Below, one piece after another: positions 47,871 through 58,287 of a DNA stretch of 64,000 nucleotides. The position numbers and the translations under genes are program-made. The stretch covers positions 29,577,419-29,641,418 of the forward strand of contig NC_084592.1 of the NCBI RefSeq assembly GCF_033807715.1, in the 5' to 3' direction. The notes beneath the pieces were generated by a model, which was not told where the DNA came from, did not search any database, and saw only the letters and a program-made list of their open reading frames with translations. This DNA is from Cololabis saira (taxonomy: Eukaryota; Chordata; Actinopteri; Beloniformes; Belonidae). The stretch's first letter is position 1, and every line of letters begins with the position of its first letter.

Positions 47871-49191
47871 TATAGACATCATTCAAAAGTTCAAACACTC
47901 GGGCCGATTGGGAATAAAGGACTGTACAACCACATTATGCTAATTATTCCAGTTTTGAGATATTGAACTTTCAATTAAAAAAAAATGAAAATCAATTTGA
48001 CTTTGAACGCTTGTTGCTAGGCAACAGGTTATCATAGAAACAAAATTCAAATGTTCCAATACTCGCCCCATTGTGGACTACAATGTATAAAAATGTCATA
48101 AAGCTGTGAATTACAGAAAATTAACATCAAAATGGCGGCCAAATGACTTCATTCATTCATGTGGGGGTTGTTACCATGGTAACAAGCAAACCTATGCATT
48201 CCCATTGGGGAGCATTCAGTACAACCAGAACCACCTCAGACAGAAACAGAAACACCTCGAAAAACAACCAGTTCCATCAACTTTTTCACATCCTGACTAC
48301 TGTATGTACTAGATGATAAATTCAGTGATTCCAAGTCCCCAAAGCAATGAGATAGATGGATAGATGGGCAGATGCATAGATATATTTACATTATGTTCTG
48401 TAATAATAGGACAGATTTGATGTATTTTTTATACAGGTGGAGGTACAGTATTTATGGATAATTTAAAATCATGAAGAAGGTACAGCAGCTACTGATTATT
48501 TGTTTTTGATTCTTAAATCTGTGCTCACCATTAATATGAGCTGCTTCCAGTGAATAGTGTAGGCTGTGAGGGAAATTTTCCAGCAAAGACAAAGATGAAT
48601 CACTAACAAGTTTGATAATCCGTCCATCATGAATTTATTAAAATGAATCTCTCACGATTAAAAAAAAAAGCAAAGAACAATGTTTAATTTTTTTTCTTTG
48701 TAATTTAGTTCCTCAACATTAATTATCGGAATAATCTGATTTACTGTTAATCAACATTGTAGTGAGTCTCTACAGCTGTCGGACATGTGAGCAAGTTTTT
48801 TTTGTTTTTCTTTTCGTTTCAGTCTGTTCTCTTATTTTGTTAAATGGTAACAGCGTGTATGTCATACACAAAAGAACAAATGCATATGAAACCATCAAAA
48901 ATAGCTGTTTAAATACAGTGCTTATCTATCCTCTAGAAACATTGTTCACAATATTTCTGTCACAAAAGTGAAACATAACTACTCCTGCAGTGGCTTTGCT
49001 CCTCAGTATGGAATATGTTAAATTTCAACACACTTATTAAATTGCCTTATAAATTCCGCAAGAACCAGCATATTTTTTTTTCTCCACCAGTTTTAAGAGC
49101 ATCTCACCACACGATAACCCACTAAATTGGCTCTTGTCGTTGGAATCCTAATGAGTCCGTTTGTTTGAGGTTTGTGAACCAGGCGATTGTG
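47871..49191. other. Unassigned sequence
   Basis: No gene or named repeat could be supported; ttgttaccatggtaacaa at 48169-48186 is a short perfect palindrome. Confidence 0.45.
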
Positions 49192-49429
49192 ATGCAAATT
49201 TACATTACAATCGCTGCTCAAGACCAAAGAAGATCCAAAATACCTGACATCAGATTTTCCCAATTAAAGTGCCAATGATTTGTTTATGAAATAATCCTGC
49301 CACACTTGCCCACTTCAAATATTGTAATGATATCAAAACACGGGGAGCTTTGATATGCAAATGTTGTGTAAGCAGATATAAAAGAGTCTGTTTTCCTTTG
49401 GCTCACCACATCAGGCTGCAACAAAGATG
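49192..49429 (+). promoter_or_regulatory. Possible promoter/enhancer cluster (octamers and TATA)
   Basis: ATGCAAAT octamers lie at 49192-49199 and 49355-49362. A TTGTTTATG forkhead-like site lies near 49280, and TATAAAAG at 49377-49384. An ATG follows at 49427, opening 38 codons to TAG at 49541-49543. Octamer-to-TATA spacing of about 15 bp and TATA-to-ATG of about 43 bp are plausible for a polymerase II promoter. The short peptide has no recognisable domain, and AT-rich DNA produces such motifs by chance, so this is tentative. Confidence 0.25.
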
Positions 49430-49543
49430 CAGCTTAGTCTTATTTCTAACTCAAAATACTCCATTAAAATGTATTTAACCAGAGCTCTGGTGAACCCATT
49501 TCATAGCAGCTCCCACACTGTTAGTGACAAAAGCTTTATGTAG

Positions 49544-50409
49544 CAGTCAGCACTGAACCTTTTTTGCATGTTTTTACACATGCATCATTTTCCATCCTCA
49601 GACGTTTTGGTCTGTACAGTACACCTTATATTCTTGTTTTTTGGTCTAAAAACCTAATAAAAAGTAATATGATCATAGTGTGTCTTTGTATTAAGAGCCC
49701 TAATACACTGCATGATTGTTGATGTCAGACAAAATGATGGGCCATTGTCAGAGAATCGTACAAATATCTTTCATCACAGGCGTGGTTTTCAAAGTGAATC
49801 CGTGCGTGGAATTCTTGCGTATGCAAAAAAAAATTCCGATGTTCAAAACTGTGCGTACGCCCAAATCCACGCACGTTTCTTTGAACATCACAATCAACTG
49901 GGAATTGAGCATATATGCAGGAGCACAAAACTCCACCCAGTCTCCTCCCTCAAGTAGATCCATTTGAATATGATAATGAGGATAAATATCCATTAAAAAC
50001 CGCTCATCCTAACAAGGAACTTGGAAAAACAAGTAAAACAAATTAAAAAAAAAAACATTGGCCATGTGCTGGAGTCATTCCTGTCAGAAGTTGAGGCCTG
50101 GAAAAATTATTTATTTGGGGGCATTTCTTCCGATTGAAGCTGTAAAAGGAATAATGTGCTGTAGTTGTGTTGACCACATTGCATCATAGGTTTTATTATA
50201 TCCGTAAGGGTTTGTGAATGTTAATATTTAGCGTTATTGCATCATTACAGTTTTTTTCTTGTTTGTATTTTAAGAACCGACACCATAACTTAAGTTGGTG
50301 GGACGAAAATTGGCTCCTTGTTCCGTTTTATTGTCACACGTATTATATACGCTACTAATGGATTAAGCCCAATATACGTGTGTATTGAGTAATTATAGTT
50401 GACATTGTG
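49544..50409. other. Unassigned; possible old repeat at 49690-49970
   Basis: Segments such as tgcgtacgcccaaatccacg (about 49851) look like transposon sequence with a weak inverted counterpart (cgtgcgtggaattcttgcgt, about 49800), but no termini were found. Confidence 0.4.
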
Positions 50410-50720
50410 CAGTGGTTCTCAAACTTTTTTCGTCATTCCCCACTTTGAACAGGGATTGTCAAGCCCACTTGCCCCCGTTGCCCCAACAAAAATCTTGACA
50501 AATGACTGAAAAATTATTTTAAATGTATTGAAATTACTAGCACCAAGTATATCAGTCATATTTGATACTGAATCAAAAACAACAAATAACACAAAGTTCA
50601 AAAAGAGAAAATAAAAGTGCAGTTGTGTTATAACTTAATTTGCAAAAACATAAACAAGTGAACTTTCCCTGCATTACTGCCTGTTTTGCACTGCACATCC
50701 TTTCAAAATTATGAAGTGGC
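50410..50720 (+). mobile_element. hAT (Charlie-like) element, left end
   Basis: cagtggttctcaaacttttt at 50410 is the characteristic left terminus of Charlie-type hAT elements. A ccccactttgaacagggatt segment follows. No right terminus or transposase was found, so it is a fragment. Confidence 0.65.
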
Positions 50721-50786
50721 AAAGGGAAGAAGGATGTTTAAAGCTTTCTGTCCAATGACGCGATGCGCCCATTGTATTATTGTAAA

Positions 50787-50853
50787 GGCTGATTTATTTA
50801 TTTATAGGGTACGCGGCGACGCGCACTGTACGCCATAGGCTCCGTGGCGGGAC
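50787..50853. mobile_element. Fold-back MITE, partial copy 4
   Basis: aggctgatttattta then tagggtacgcggcgacgcgc and tacgccataggctccg match the family, but the right arm is missing; a GC-rich tract begins there. Confidence 0.6.
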
Positions 50854-51177
50854 ACCTGGGGCGGACGGGGGAGACTCGGCCTCCCTACCGAGAAGGAGAC
50901 GCCGCTCCCCGGGGGAGCTGCGCTGCAGAGGCGGGCCCGAAGGCCGGAGGACACGTCAGCTGCTGCTCGGGCGGTGGGCTCCGTCGTTTACTGTTGAAGG
51001 ATTGTAGATGCGTGGGCTGACGTGTCTGCTGGGTTGGACTGTTGTTCGGGCTTTTGCAAAAGCCGGCATCATTTCTAAGGGGCCGCATGGCACGGAAAAT
51101 TACTTGGCTGCAGCGCGGCCAGAGAGCTGCGGGCTCTGCCCGTCGCAGCTGATCAGTTCTCAACACAATGTATACAC
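50854..51177. other. GC-rich tract of unknown origin
   Basis: The composition (for example ccgaaggccggaggacacgt) contrasts with the AT-rich flanks. Open frames on both strands show no domain. It joins a truncated MITE to a BEL/Pao fragment and may be part of an unrecognised element. Confidence 0.4.
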
Positions 51178-51970
51178 ATGGACCTCCTCAATAACATGGA
51201 CATGGACTCTTTCCTCATGGCCCTTCGACGCTTCATTCCTCGGAGAGGGACACCAAATGAGATCTTATGTGACCAAGGAAAAAACTTCAAAAGGAGGGAA
51301 CAAAGAATTACAGGAAGCCTTCAAAAACCTTTCTCCCTCTCTCCAGTCAGTACTAGCAACAAGAAAAATCCACTTTCGCTTCAATCCACCCCATGCACCC
51401 CAATTTGGTGGCATCTGGGAGCGAGAGATGCGCTCTGTGAAGAATGCTTTGAAGACAACCATTGGTGCACAAATGGTCACTGAAGCGGTTCTCAGAACAG
51501 TGCTGGCTGAAATTGAAGGAATTCTAAATTCAAAACCACTTGGCTATGTATCTTCAGATATAGCAGATGTTGATCCAGTCACCCCCAACCTTCTCATCAT
51601 GGGACGATATGATGCATCGCTTCCCTTGGTTTCCTACCATGACTCTGATCTCCTCAGTCGACAACGCTGGTGCCATACACAGATATTGTCTGATCACTTC
51701 TGAAAACACTTCACCAAATCCTACCTACCAATACTTCAAACACGACACAAATGGCACAGAGAAAACCCGGATCTGCAGTTGAACTCTGTTGTGATGATTG
51801 TTGACTCCCAGCTACCAAGAACTCTTTGGCCTGTAGGAAAGGGGACTCGCCTCCTACAAAGTAAAGATGGCCACATCAGGACAGCTGAAGTTGTTGTGAA
51901 AGACAAGTCCTATGTCAGACCTAAGGCTCACCTGATTCCACTTCCTGCCCTCCCTGAAGACAACCTTTAA
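51178..51970 (+). pseudogene. BEL/Pao retrotransposon integrase C-terminal half, broken
   Basis: The frame from 51178 contains PRRGTPNEILCDQGKNF, with an integrase catalytic Asp at about 51271. A frameshift near 51290 leads to FNPPHAPQFGGIWEREMRS, with the likely catalytic Glu at 51419. It continues through the long EIEGILNSKPLGY-type helix region. A TGA at 51701 interrupts what reads like FxKHFTKSYLPILQTRHKWH. The Pao C-terminal domain then follows (VVMIVDSQLPRTLWPVGKG, then RPKAHLIPLPALPEDNL) to TAA at 51968. This half of integrase joins cDNA ends to the genome. The first Asp and the zinc domain are missing, so the copy is inactive. Confidence 0.85.
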
Positions 51971-52004
51971 TTCTGGTTTGATCTTTAATCCTATTTCTCA
52001 CTAG

Positions 52005-52020
52005 AAATTTGGGGGGCGGC
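52005..52020 (+). promoter_or_regulatory. Polypurine tract of the BEL/Pao element
   Basis: aaatttggggggcggc lies between the pol stop and the LTR start, where the plus-strand primer is expected. Confidence 0.6.
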
Positions 52021-52330
52021 TGTAGTAAAGATTACTATTTCCTTTTATTTTGACACTTCTGTTCTTCACCTTCATCAATTACTTCACTTCCTTTCCTCTC
52101 CTCAGCACTGATTGGTTCTTTTCACTCTTTTGTTCACTCCTCATTTACCTGATTGAGTTGACCTGTTCACTCCCTATTTAAAGCCTGCTCACTCTTTCAC
52201 TCTTTTCCTGATCACTACATGGGGTGGCAGTGCTGATTCACAACCCATGTGTGTTTGCCCCCCCTTTTTGCTTGTTGTGCTAATTATTGAATCTGGAGAA
52301 ATAAACTCTTGTTGAAAAGTAAAGTTCCAT
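52021..52330 (+). mobile_element. 3' LTR of the BEL/Pao element
   Basis: It begins tgtagtaaagattactattt right after the polypurine tract. It contains an accatgt-type CT-rich promoter region, a tatttaaagcc TATA-like box at about 52174 and an aataaa poly(A) signal at 52300-52305. The 3' border is uncertain (52320-52400) because no 5' LTR is present for comparison. Confidence 0.6.
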
Positions 52331-52515
52331 GGCTAATGCATTCTGACCGATGCCGATGACGATGGTAAATGTTCATTCTGAACCTCCTCCTTCTTTATAC
52401 TTTCTGTACCGCCTTTCTCAGTTACACTTTGTATTTTTGCGATTGCAGTTCTAGAATGAATCAAATCGGCACCACGTGAATCTACTGCCAGCAGGAGGGA
52501 CATAGTCTAGATCAG

Positions 52516-52660
52516 GGGTGTCGGACTCCAGTCCTCGAGGGCCGCAGTCCTGCATGTCTTAGATGCTACCTTGTTTCAACACACCATGATACAAGTAGCT
52601 GTGTCATCAACAGAGTTGTCCAGATCTTGAGGACAAGCTAATGAGGACCAGTCTAAAAGA
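52516..52660 (+). mobile_element. Half of a short hAT-type MITE
   Basis: caggggtgtcggactccagt and ctgcatgtcttagatgctac are the left arm of the family at 44809-45033. The right arm is missing. Confidence 0.7.
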
Positions 52661-53042
52661 AAACATTGCAAGTTTTGCGTCAAACTTAATTTCTTTGCTG
52701 TCAACAACAAGGGAAAGCACTACCAATATTTACTCTGGTTTTAGCTCTGCTTTAATCTGCTCTTATTTCACTTCTGAATTAGGCTTTAGCAAGTGCTTGT
52801 AATAGCGGCAAATGTTCTCTTCCCAAGAGCATCAGTCATCCTTATTGTTTCTGTTTGTCTATCCTAAAAGGTCTAACAAATTGTTGAATTATTGTTGCTA
52901 ATAAAGGGGCCAGTAAGTGTAGACCTGAGAAAAATAGCGCTACTGTGACCTCTTTGAGGTGGTCCTGGAATGGCTTTAAGAGAACTTTGATGCGGTGTGT
53001 TTGTGGTGCACTACGCGGCCTCAATTCCAACCAACTACTCAA
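52661..53042. other. Unassigned sequence
   Basis: No feature could be supported. Confidence 0.45.
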
Positions 53043-53636
53043 CTGGTGCAAAACTCCAGTCCTCGAGGGCAGCCGGAATGTTTTTAGATGTTTCCCTGCT
53101 TCAATACATCTGATTCTAATTAATACATCATCATTGCTTGGCATCAAGGTCTGCACAACTTTGTGTGTGTGTCTGTCCATACTGTCGGTCGAGGATGCTT
53201 AAAATGTCTACATAATTGGATTTCTGATAACAGGAGTTTTGCGTTGTCCAAAAAGATCCCCCCCCCCCTTCAAACCCCTCCACATTCGGTATGTTGTTGC
53301 TCTTTGTGCTGAAGTGTTTTTTTTATTGCACTCTGTTTCTATAGGACACAGGGTGTGAATCTTTTTTACCCCATCCTATTTCCTAGTGCCATCCTTTTCT
53401 TATCTAATGAAAGGGCAGTGCTGAACCATGGCTGCAGCCTCAGGCACCTGTCTCCCCGTGTCCTATGTTGTTTGTTTGTTTTTTTGTTCTCATGGACAGG
53501 CTGTACTAGAAAATCAATTTCCCTTTGGGGATTAATAAAGTATTTTGAGTTAATGACAGTAATTTGTATAAAAGGTGTGTTGAAGCCAGGAAACGTCTAA
53601 AACATGCAGGACGGCAGCCCTGGAAGACTGGAGTCT
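53043..53636. mobile_element. Short hAT-type MITE interrupted by a LINE tail
   Basis: The left arm caaaactccagtcctcgagg with ttttagatgtttccctgct is at 53048-53100. The right arm ggaaacgtctaaaacatgca and ggaagactggagtctgc is at 53589-53638. The two halves are separated by about 0.4 kb containing the CR1/Rex-like 3' tail at about 53240-53560. Confidence 0.65.
53240..53560 (+). mobile_element. CR1/Rex-like LINE 3' UTR
   Basis: The stretch aatttccctttggggattaa followed by taaagtattttgagtt at about 53516-53552 is the terminal hallmark of fish CR1/Rex-type LINEs. It is 5' truncated, without coding sequence. Confidence 0.55.
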
Positions 53637-54440
53637 GCTTCTACATTAACGACGGTTGGTGTATGGATGTTACAGTGTTAAAAGACCCTTGCAGCCCTCA
53701 CTTAGAGACACTTTTTGTTAAAGGAGCATGAGGCTCCTTTAAGAAATGAGACTCATTAGCGCCACGACGACCGTCGGGGTTACTGCAGCCAACAGCGAAG
53801 CCGGCACGGGAGAACGCACATGCAGCGTCATTTGAGGTCACATCCGCAGGAGAGCGCGGGAAATTCCGACCTGGAATTGCAGCACATTTTGCAGCACACA
53901 GCCTGTTCAAGGCAACGGAGAGATACGCTAGAGGGCTCATTCTTTTTGGTTTGGAACGCTTCATCTGACATTATTACTAGAAAACTTAAAACGTATAGGA
54001 ATTTTTTTCATAAATCCTGCCTCATGCTCCTTTAACTGCAGACCCTTTTATTCAACGCAGGAGTTTTCCTCCTTTGTTCTGGTCGCCCTCTACATTCCGC
54101 CGCATGCTTGTGTAACTGAAGCTACTCAGCTGCTGGTCGACCAGATAACGGACCTGGAGTAAAAACTCGCGAACTCACTGTTCATTGTTTTGGGGGATTT
54201 CTACAGAGCAAACCTCACCGACGAACTTACTAAATACAGGCAGCATGTTACGTGCCCCACCAGGGACAGGCAGACTCTGGACCACTGTTACACAGTAATT
54301 AAGGATGCATACTGGTCTGTTCTCCTCCCTCTGCTGTGTGGAGAGGTCTGCAGGACATCACCGGGTTCAAAAGAACATCGCCACGCCTTGCAGGCAACCT
54401 CAGGCTTGCAAACCAGCTGAACAGTTTCTACTGCAGGTTT
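53636..54440 (+). pseudogene. LINE endonuclease (APE-type) region, split by a MITE
   Basis: The coding part 53636-53721 (with DVTVLKDPCSPHLETLFVN) continues after the MITE at 54036 with CRPFYSTQEFSSFVLVALYI and PPHACV. Counting TTAA once, the frame is unbroken. A TAA at 54160 follows, then VLGDFYRANLTDELTKYRQH and CPTRDRQTLDHCY, the GDFN-like and late blocks of an APE endonuclease. A deletion and frameshift then lead to GLQDITGFKRTSPRLAGN and LRLANQLNSFYC at 54345-54434, the linker before reverse transcriptase. The enzyme would nick target DNA for reverse transcription. CR1/L2-like family; dead. Confidence 0.8.
53722..54031 (-). mobile_element. TTAA-flanked MITE, copy 2, inside the LINE
   Basis: aggagcatgaggc and gcctcatgctcct termini lie between TTAA at 53718-53721 and 54032-54035. 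It is the same family as 23912-24243, opposite orientation, 310 bp. Confidence 0.9.
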
Positions 54441-54765
54441 CAGGGTTTAAAGCAAAAAAAAATCCCAGGACGGAAAGTTTTCAGACCCCCCCCCCGTTGC
54501 GGTTGAAAACGTAAATTTATAATCCATTCCAGTTCATCTTTTAATCCAGTGGCAATATCCGTGCTAGTAGATACTTTTTATGTAATAATGACAGGGGGTT
54601 CTAAACGAGCACTACAGACTCGCTACATAACTTTGAACAAAGCATCTGAAATTAAAATGCAGATATACAAGCTCACAGCGCGTCACATTCGTAATGCAAC
54701 GTAGGCTTGTAGCTCCGCAGTGTTTACATTGCGGCACACCGACATGCGACGAGGTCTAGCGCTGA

Positions 54766-55815
54766 GTTATGGTTCTGCGTCACACCAACGCAGAGCACAC
54801 GGCGCAAGAATACACACAAAAATACACACAAAAAATCTGAATTTTTGCAAAGAATGATGCATTTTGATAACATAATAACACGCATTCATCATCATGGGTA
54901 ATTCTTCATGCATGAATAAATCTTGAAATGAAGATAATTATATCTTAAACTTGGCCAGAATCCCCCTTTCCCACCGAAAAAACTAGGGATGCACCTTAGT
55001 AATTAAGGAGTTAAAACTCACTCGCCACTTACGGGACTCAGTATCCAGGAGAAACGGCAGTAGGAGCATTTATTACATCTATTAACTGTACACCGCTATT
55101 ATGAGAGGTTATTTCTCACAGTATTAACCTAAAGGGACTTAAGTCTGATTTATGGTCCCGCGTTACACCAACGCAGACGCAGGGTACGCGGCCGTACGCA
55201 CCGTAAGGCGCGCGTAGGCCTCGGCGTAGGTTACGCGTCGATTTAACGCGGAACCATAATTCAGGCTTCACAGCGTGACTCCACTCGCGCAGCTCCTCGC
55301 CACGCCGACTCCGCGCTCATATATTTAATACATTTATAAAGCCCATATATTTATAAAGCCCCACCTGGCCGAGCCCTAACACTGAGGCCATGGTAGATTT
55401 AGGTTACACACGGACACGCGGCACTGTTGACTTTTTTTCCCTGCCGGCTCTGCTCACTGCCGCAACGTGTTGCCTCCAGTCATTTCAATGAGAAGCACAC
55501 CGCAAAACACTGCATTGCATATTCAGCGCCGCACAGAAGCTCCCAAATGGAAATGATTTTTGATTTCTGAATGAATGGATAGATACGTCGCTTATTTTTT
55601 GCATATTATGTTTTTCTTTTCTGGCCTGGTCCGTTTTTTTCCCCGTTCCGCGGAAATTTTTTGCTGAGACCAAAATCCGCGGAAGATTCTGATGCCTGTA
55701 TAATTGCAACACATGGTGCTTTACATGCAGAATAAAATAACAATCAAAAACACGTCGACGCAAACCACATGCGTAGTACGGCGTCGTTTTGACGCAGAAC
55801 CATAACTCAGCCTAG
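54766..55815. mobile_element. Large element with fold-back-family ends
   Basis: The ends gctgagttatggttctgcgt and cgcagaaccataactcagc are inverted and match the arms of the 117-bp fold-back MITE. Here they are about 1 kb apart. Either a fold-back MITE was split by an insertion or this is a longer relative. No transposase is visible between them. Confidence 0.6.
55143..55266. mobile_element. Fold-back MITE, copy 6
   Basis: tctgatttatggtcccgcgt and acgcggaaccataattcagg are inverted arms around a GC-rich palindromic centre. It is nested in 54766-55815. Confidence 0.8.
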
Positions 55816-56056
55816 GCTGAGTTATTAGGTGTCAGGTTACGTGCATCTAAAACCAGAGGAGAACTTTACTGTGTGTGCACAGCCAACAGCTGATTGACTG
55901 CAGTGGGCGCCGTTCGACAAGTCACCGCGGCGCTACAGACACCCCGGTGTTCATATTTTTTGTCGTATTTGCGCTGATCTCATAAAAAAATATCCCCAAA
56001 AAATCCCCAGGACGGAAATCCGTACCCAGTACGGAGAACTTTAATCCCTGAGGTTT

Positions 56057-56435
56057 GATGAACAGGCCAGCAGCACAGCAGGACTCTACACAACCATCAC
56101 CTGTCACCCTGACATCTGTGGTAATGAAATCCTTTAAACGGCTGGTGCTGAGCCACCTGAAGGACATCAGAGGCTCCCTGCTCGACCCCCTTCAGTTTGC
56201 CTACCGGGCAAACAGGTCAGTGGATGAAGCAGTCAACATCGAACTGCACTACATCCTGCGTCACCTCAACACCCCAGGGACGTATGCGAGGATCCTGTTC
56301 GTGGACTTCAGCTCAGCGTTCAAAACCATCGCTCCTGAAATCCTCCATCAGAAGCTCACCCAGCTTAGAGTGCCTGCCTCCACCTGTCAGTGGATCACCA
56401 GCTTCCTGAGTGACAGGAGGCAGCAGGTGTGGTGA
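56057..56435 (+). pseudogene. LINE reverse transcriptase fragment
   Basis: It resumes after the inserted DNA element. A few codons of linker are followed by a deletion and frameshift to SPVTLTSVVMKSFKRLVLSH, then LLDPLQFAYRANRSVDEAVN, ARILFVDFSSAFKTI (with the first catalytic Asp block FVDFSSAF) and CQWITSFLSDRRQQV. This is the fingers/palm start of a CR1/L2-type (Jockey-superfamily) reverse transcriptase. The frame stops at 56433 and similarity ends there, before the YADD box. It is the downstream part of the LINE whose endonuclease is at 53636-54440. Confidence 0.85.
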
Positions 56436-57162
56436 TGGCATAGGTGACTATGCCATCATCATTTTTAATGTCCAAAATGAACCTGTTACACATAGACAGC
56501 TGGGTAGTGCATTGTGGGTCATGAGAGAGCACATAAACAAGCCAACCAAAATGAAGCCAAGATTAGCAGTCCCGGACAATATAGAAAATAATGATCAACT
56601 CTGGGTCAAGATGCGTATTGTTGTGTCGCTATGTGTTTCAGCTCTTTGCTTCAGGATGGTTGTCAGGAAACATGATGCTATGCCAACACAGACATTAACC
56701 AATGCACTGACCAAACTTTGACTAGGAGTGTAGATCATACGTGACCCTTCTATCCTACCTGGCATTCAGAGTACATCAGGTACATCAAGTTATTTTCATT
56801 TCAAATTCTCCATTCTCCAACATGTTTACAGCATTACATTATTTTGCGTGTGTATTTCAGGGAATACTCCAAGGCAAATGGAAAAACAGATACATTGCAA
56901 AAAGGTTTTTGTCTGGTAGCCTCAGGAGCCAGGCTCCCAGCAGGCTCTGACTCAACGATAACCCCAGCTCGCACAAGCCAGATAATGTGCAGTTATTCAG
57001 ATCATGTACAGTGATCAAGTTTGTTGTGACATGAATTCATCATGAGGAATCATAAACATGAAGAGGGAGTTAGATTTCTACTCAAGCTGTGACCAGACAA
57101 AGAGATTAAGAACTAGCATGAAAAAAAGTTTTGAGCCGGTGAAAGAAGAATTAGAAGAAGTG
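56436..57162. other. Unassigned sequence
   Basis: No feature could be supported; the frames at 56410-56721 and 56741-56950 show no recognisable domain. Confidence 0.4.
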
Positions 57163-57403
57163 TTTGAAAGTAGAGTTGTCCCGATCCGATCACGTGATCG
57201 GAAATCGGGGCCGATCACGTGATTGCAGACTCGATCTGGACTCGGACGTTATGAGCCGATCAGGAATCGGATATATATATCAGGGTTTCCGTTGTCCGGT
57301 AATTGCCGGACTTTGTCCGGTAAAATATGCCGAAGTCCGGTATTTTATAATCTCTCCGGTCAAAATGTCCGGTGAAAATACTCACTGGCGCCGACATCCA
57401 CGT

Positions 57404-57531
57404 GTGCGTTGATTTATGGTTCCGCGTCGCACCGACGCAGAGTCTACAGCGTAGGGTTCGCGGCGACGCGCACCCTACGCCAACCCTACGGCGTAGGCTC
57501 TGCGTTGGTGTGACGAGGAACCATAATTCCG
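57404..57531. mobile_element. Fold-back MITE, copy 7
   Basis: gttgatttatggttccgcgt on the left and gaggaaccataattccggc on the right are inverted, with gcgtagggttcgcggcgacg and its partner in the centre. Confidence 0.8.
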
Positions 57532-57878
57532 GCTTAAAAGTAAACAACATGCGCCCAAGTACCCGTGCATGACAGGCAGACACACATGGGGAGAAGAGAC
57601 AATTTCTTTAATTTTTTTTTTTTTTTATAACTTTATCCTTATGAACGCAATTGTTATATACGGTAGTCCAACTTTCCTTATTTTAATCAGAACACTTTCT
57701 TTTTTCCTCTTCGGCGTGGAGCAGTGGGCTTGGAGCGGCAGCCATCGGTTAGTTTTTTCTTTTTAGATCCGAGGCTTTGCGTAGATGGTGGCTTCCGCAA
57801 CTTTCAGGCGCTTTTTCTGCGCAAGCAAGCTTTATAGATGAGGCCCCAGGACTGAAGCGGAGCTGCGGCGCCGACATT

Positions 57879-57932
57879 ATGGTTCCGCGTCGCGGAAGGC
57901 TCTGCATTGGTGTGACGCGGGACCATAAATCA
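57879..57932. mobile_element. Fold-back MITE, short copy 8
   Basis: cattatggttccgcgtcgcg and gcgggaccataaatcaacg are inverted arms. The GC-rich core is mostly deleted, leaving about 54 bp. Confidence 0.7.
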
Positions 57933-58287
57933 ACGCACACGTGGAGTAGTGGGCTCGGAGCGGCAGCCATACACCGCATGCGCGCAGAGCACGCCTGTTT
58001 GTTTTGAAGCTGAAGCAGCCCTATGCTAAAAAAAAAGAAAAAGAAAAGAAATTTTTTTTTATACTGACTTAAGAATGTTCAAGCTGCCTACCTCCTATGT
58101 GCTCAGTTTACAGTACACATGTTAAAATATAATAAAAGGGTCATCCTGCATAATTTTCTTTTCTCTTCTTCATTTTTTATTGTTTTATAAAAGTATCGGA
58201 TCGGGACTCGGTATCGGCAAGTCCTCAAAATCAAAGGACTCGGACTCGGGGGCAAAAAAACCTGATCGGGACATCCCTATTTGAAAG

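Larger units (their letters stand above)
54441..56050. mobile_element. Non-autonomous DNA element inside the LINE
   Basis: The left end cagggtttaaagc and the right end ctttaatccctg are inverted, with subterminal aatcccaggacgg and ccccaggacggaaatcc. A 6-bp direct repeat, aggttt, flanks it at 54435-54440 and 56051-56056. Removing element plus one repeat keeps the LINE codons in frame at the junction (C-R-F-D-E-Q). It contains two fold-back sequences and no transposase. Superfamily open. Confidence 0.8.
57171..58279. mobile_element. Non-autonomous hAT element with perfect TSD
   Basis: A perfect 8-bp TSD, tttgaaag, lies at 57163-57170 and 58280-58287. The ends tagagttgtcccgatc and gatcgggacatccct(a) are inverted with two mismatches. 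Subterminal regions are rich in atcggac and gactcggac-type repeats on both sides. Inside lie two fold-back MITE copies (57404-57531, 57879-57932). No transposase. Confidence 0.92.

Noticed and set aside
48169..48186. A regulatory operator at a perfect palindrome
   Set aside because: ttgttaccatggtaacaa is a short palindrome with no other site nearby; a similar gttaccatggtaac also occurs inside the MITE near 27460, so it is probably repeat sequence.
50885..51166. A 93-residue minus-strand gene in the GC-rich tract
   Set aside because: No domain, and the plus-strand frame there is open as well, as expected from base composition.
51178..51970. Assignment as Ty3/gypsy integrase
   Set aside because: The long helix region after the Glu and the C-terminal VVMIVDSQLPR...RPKAHLIPLP domain fit BEL/Pao rather than gypsy.
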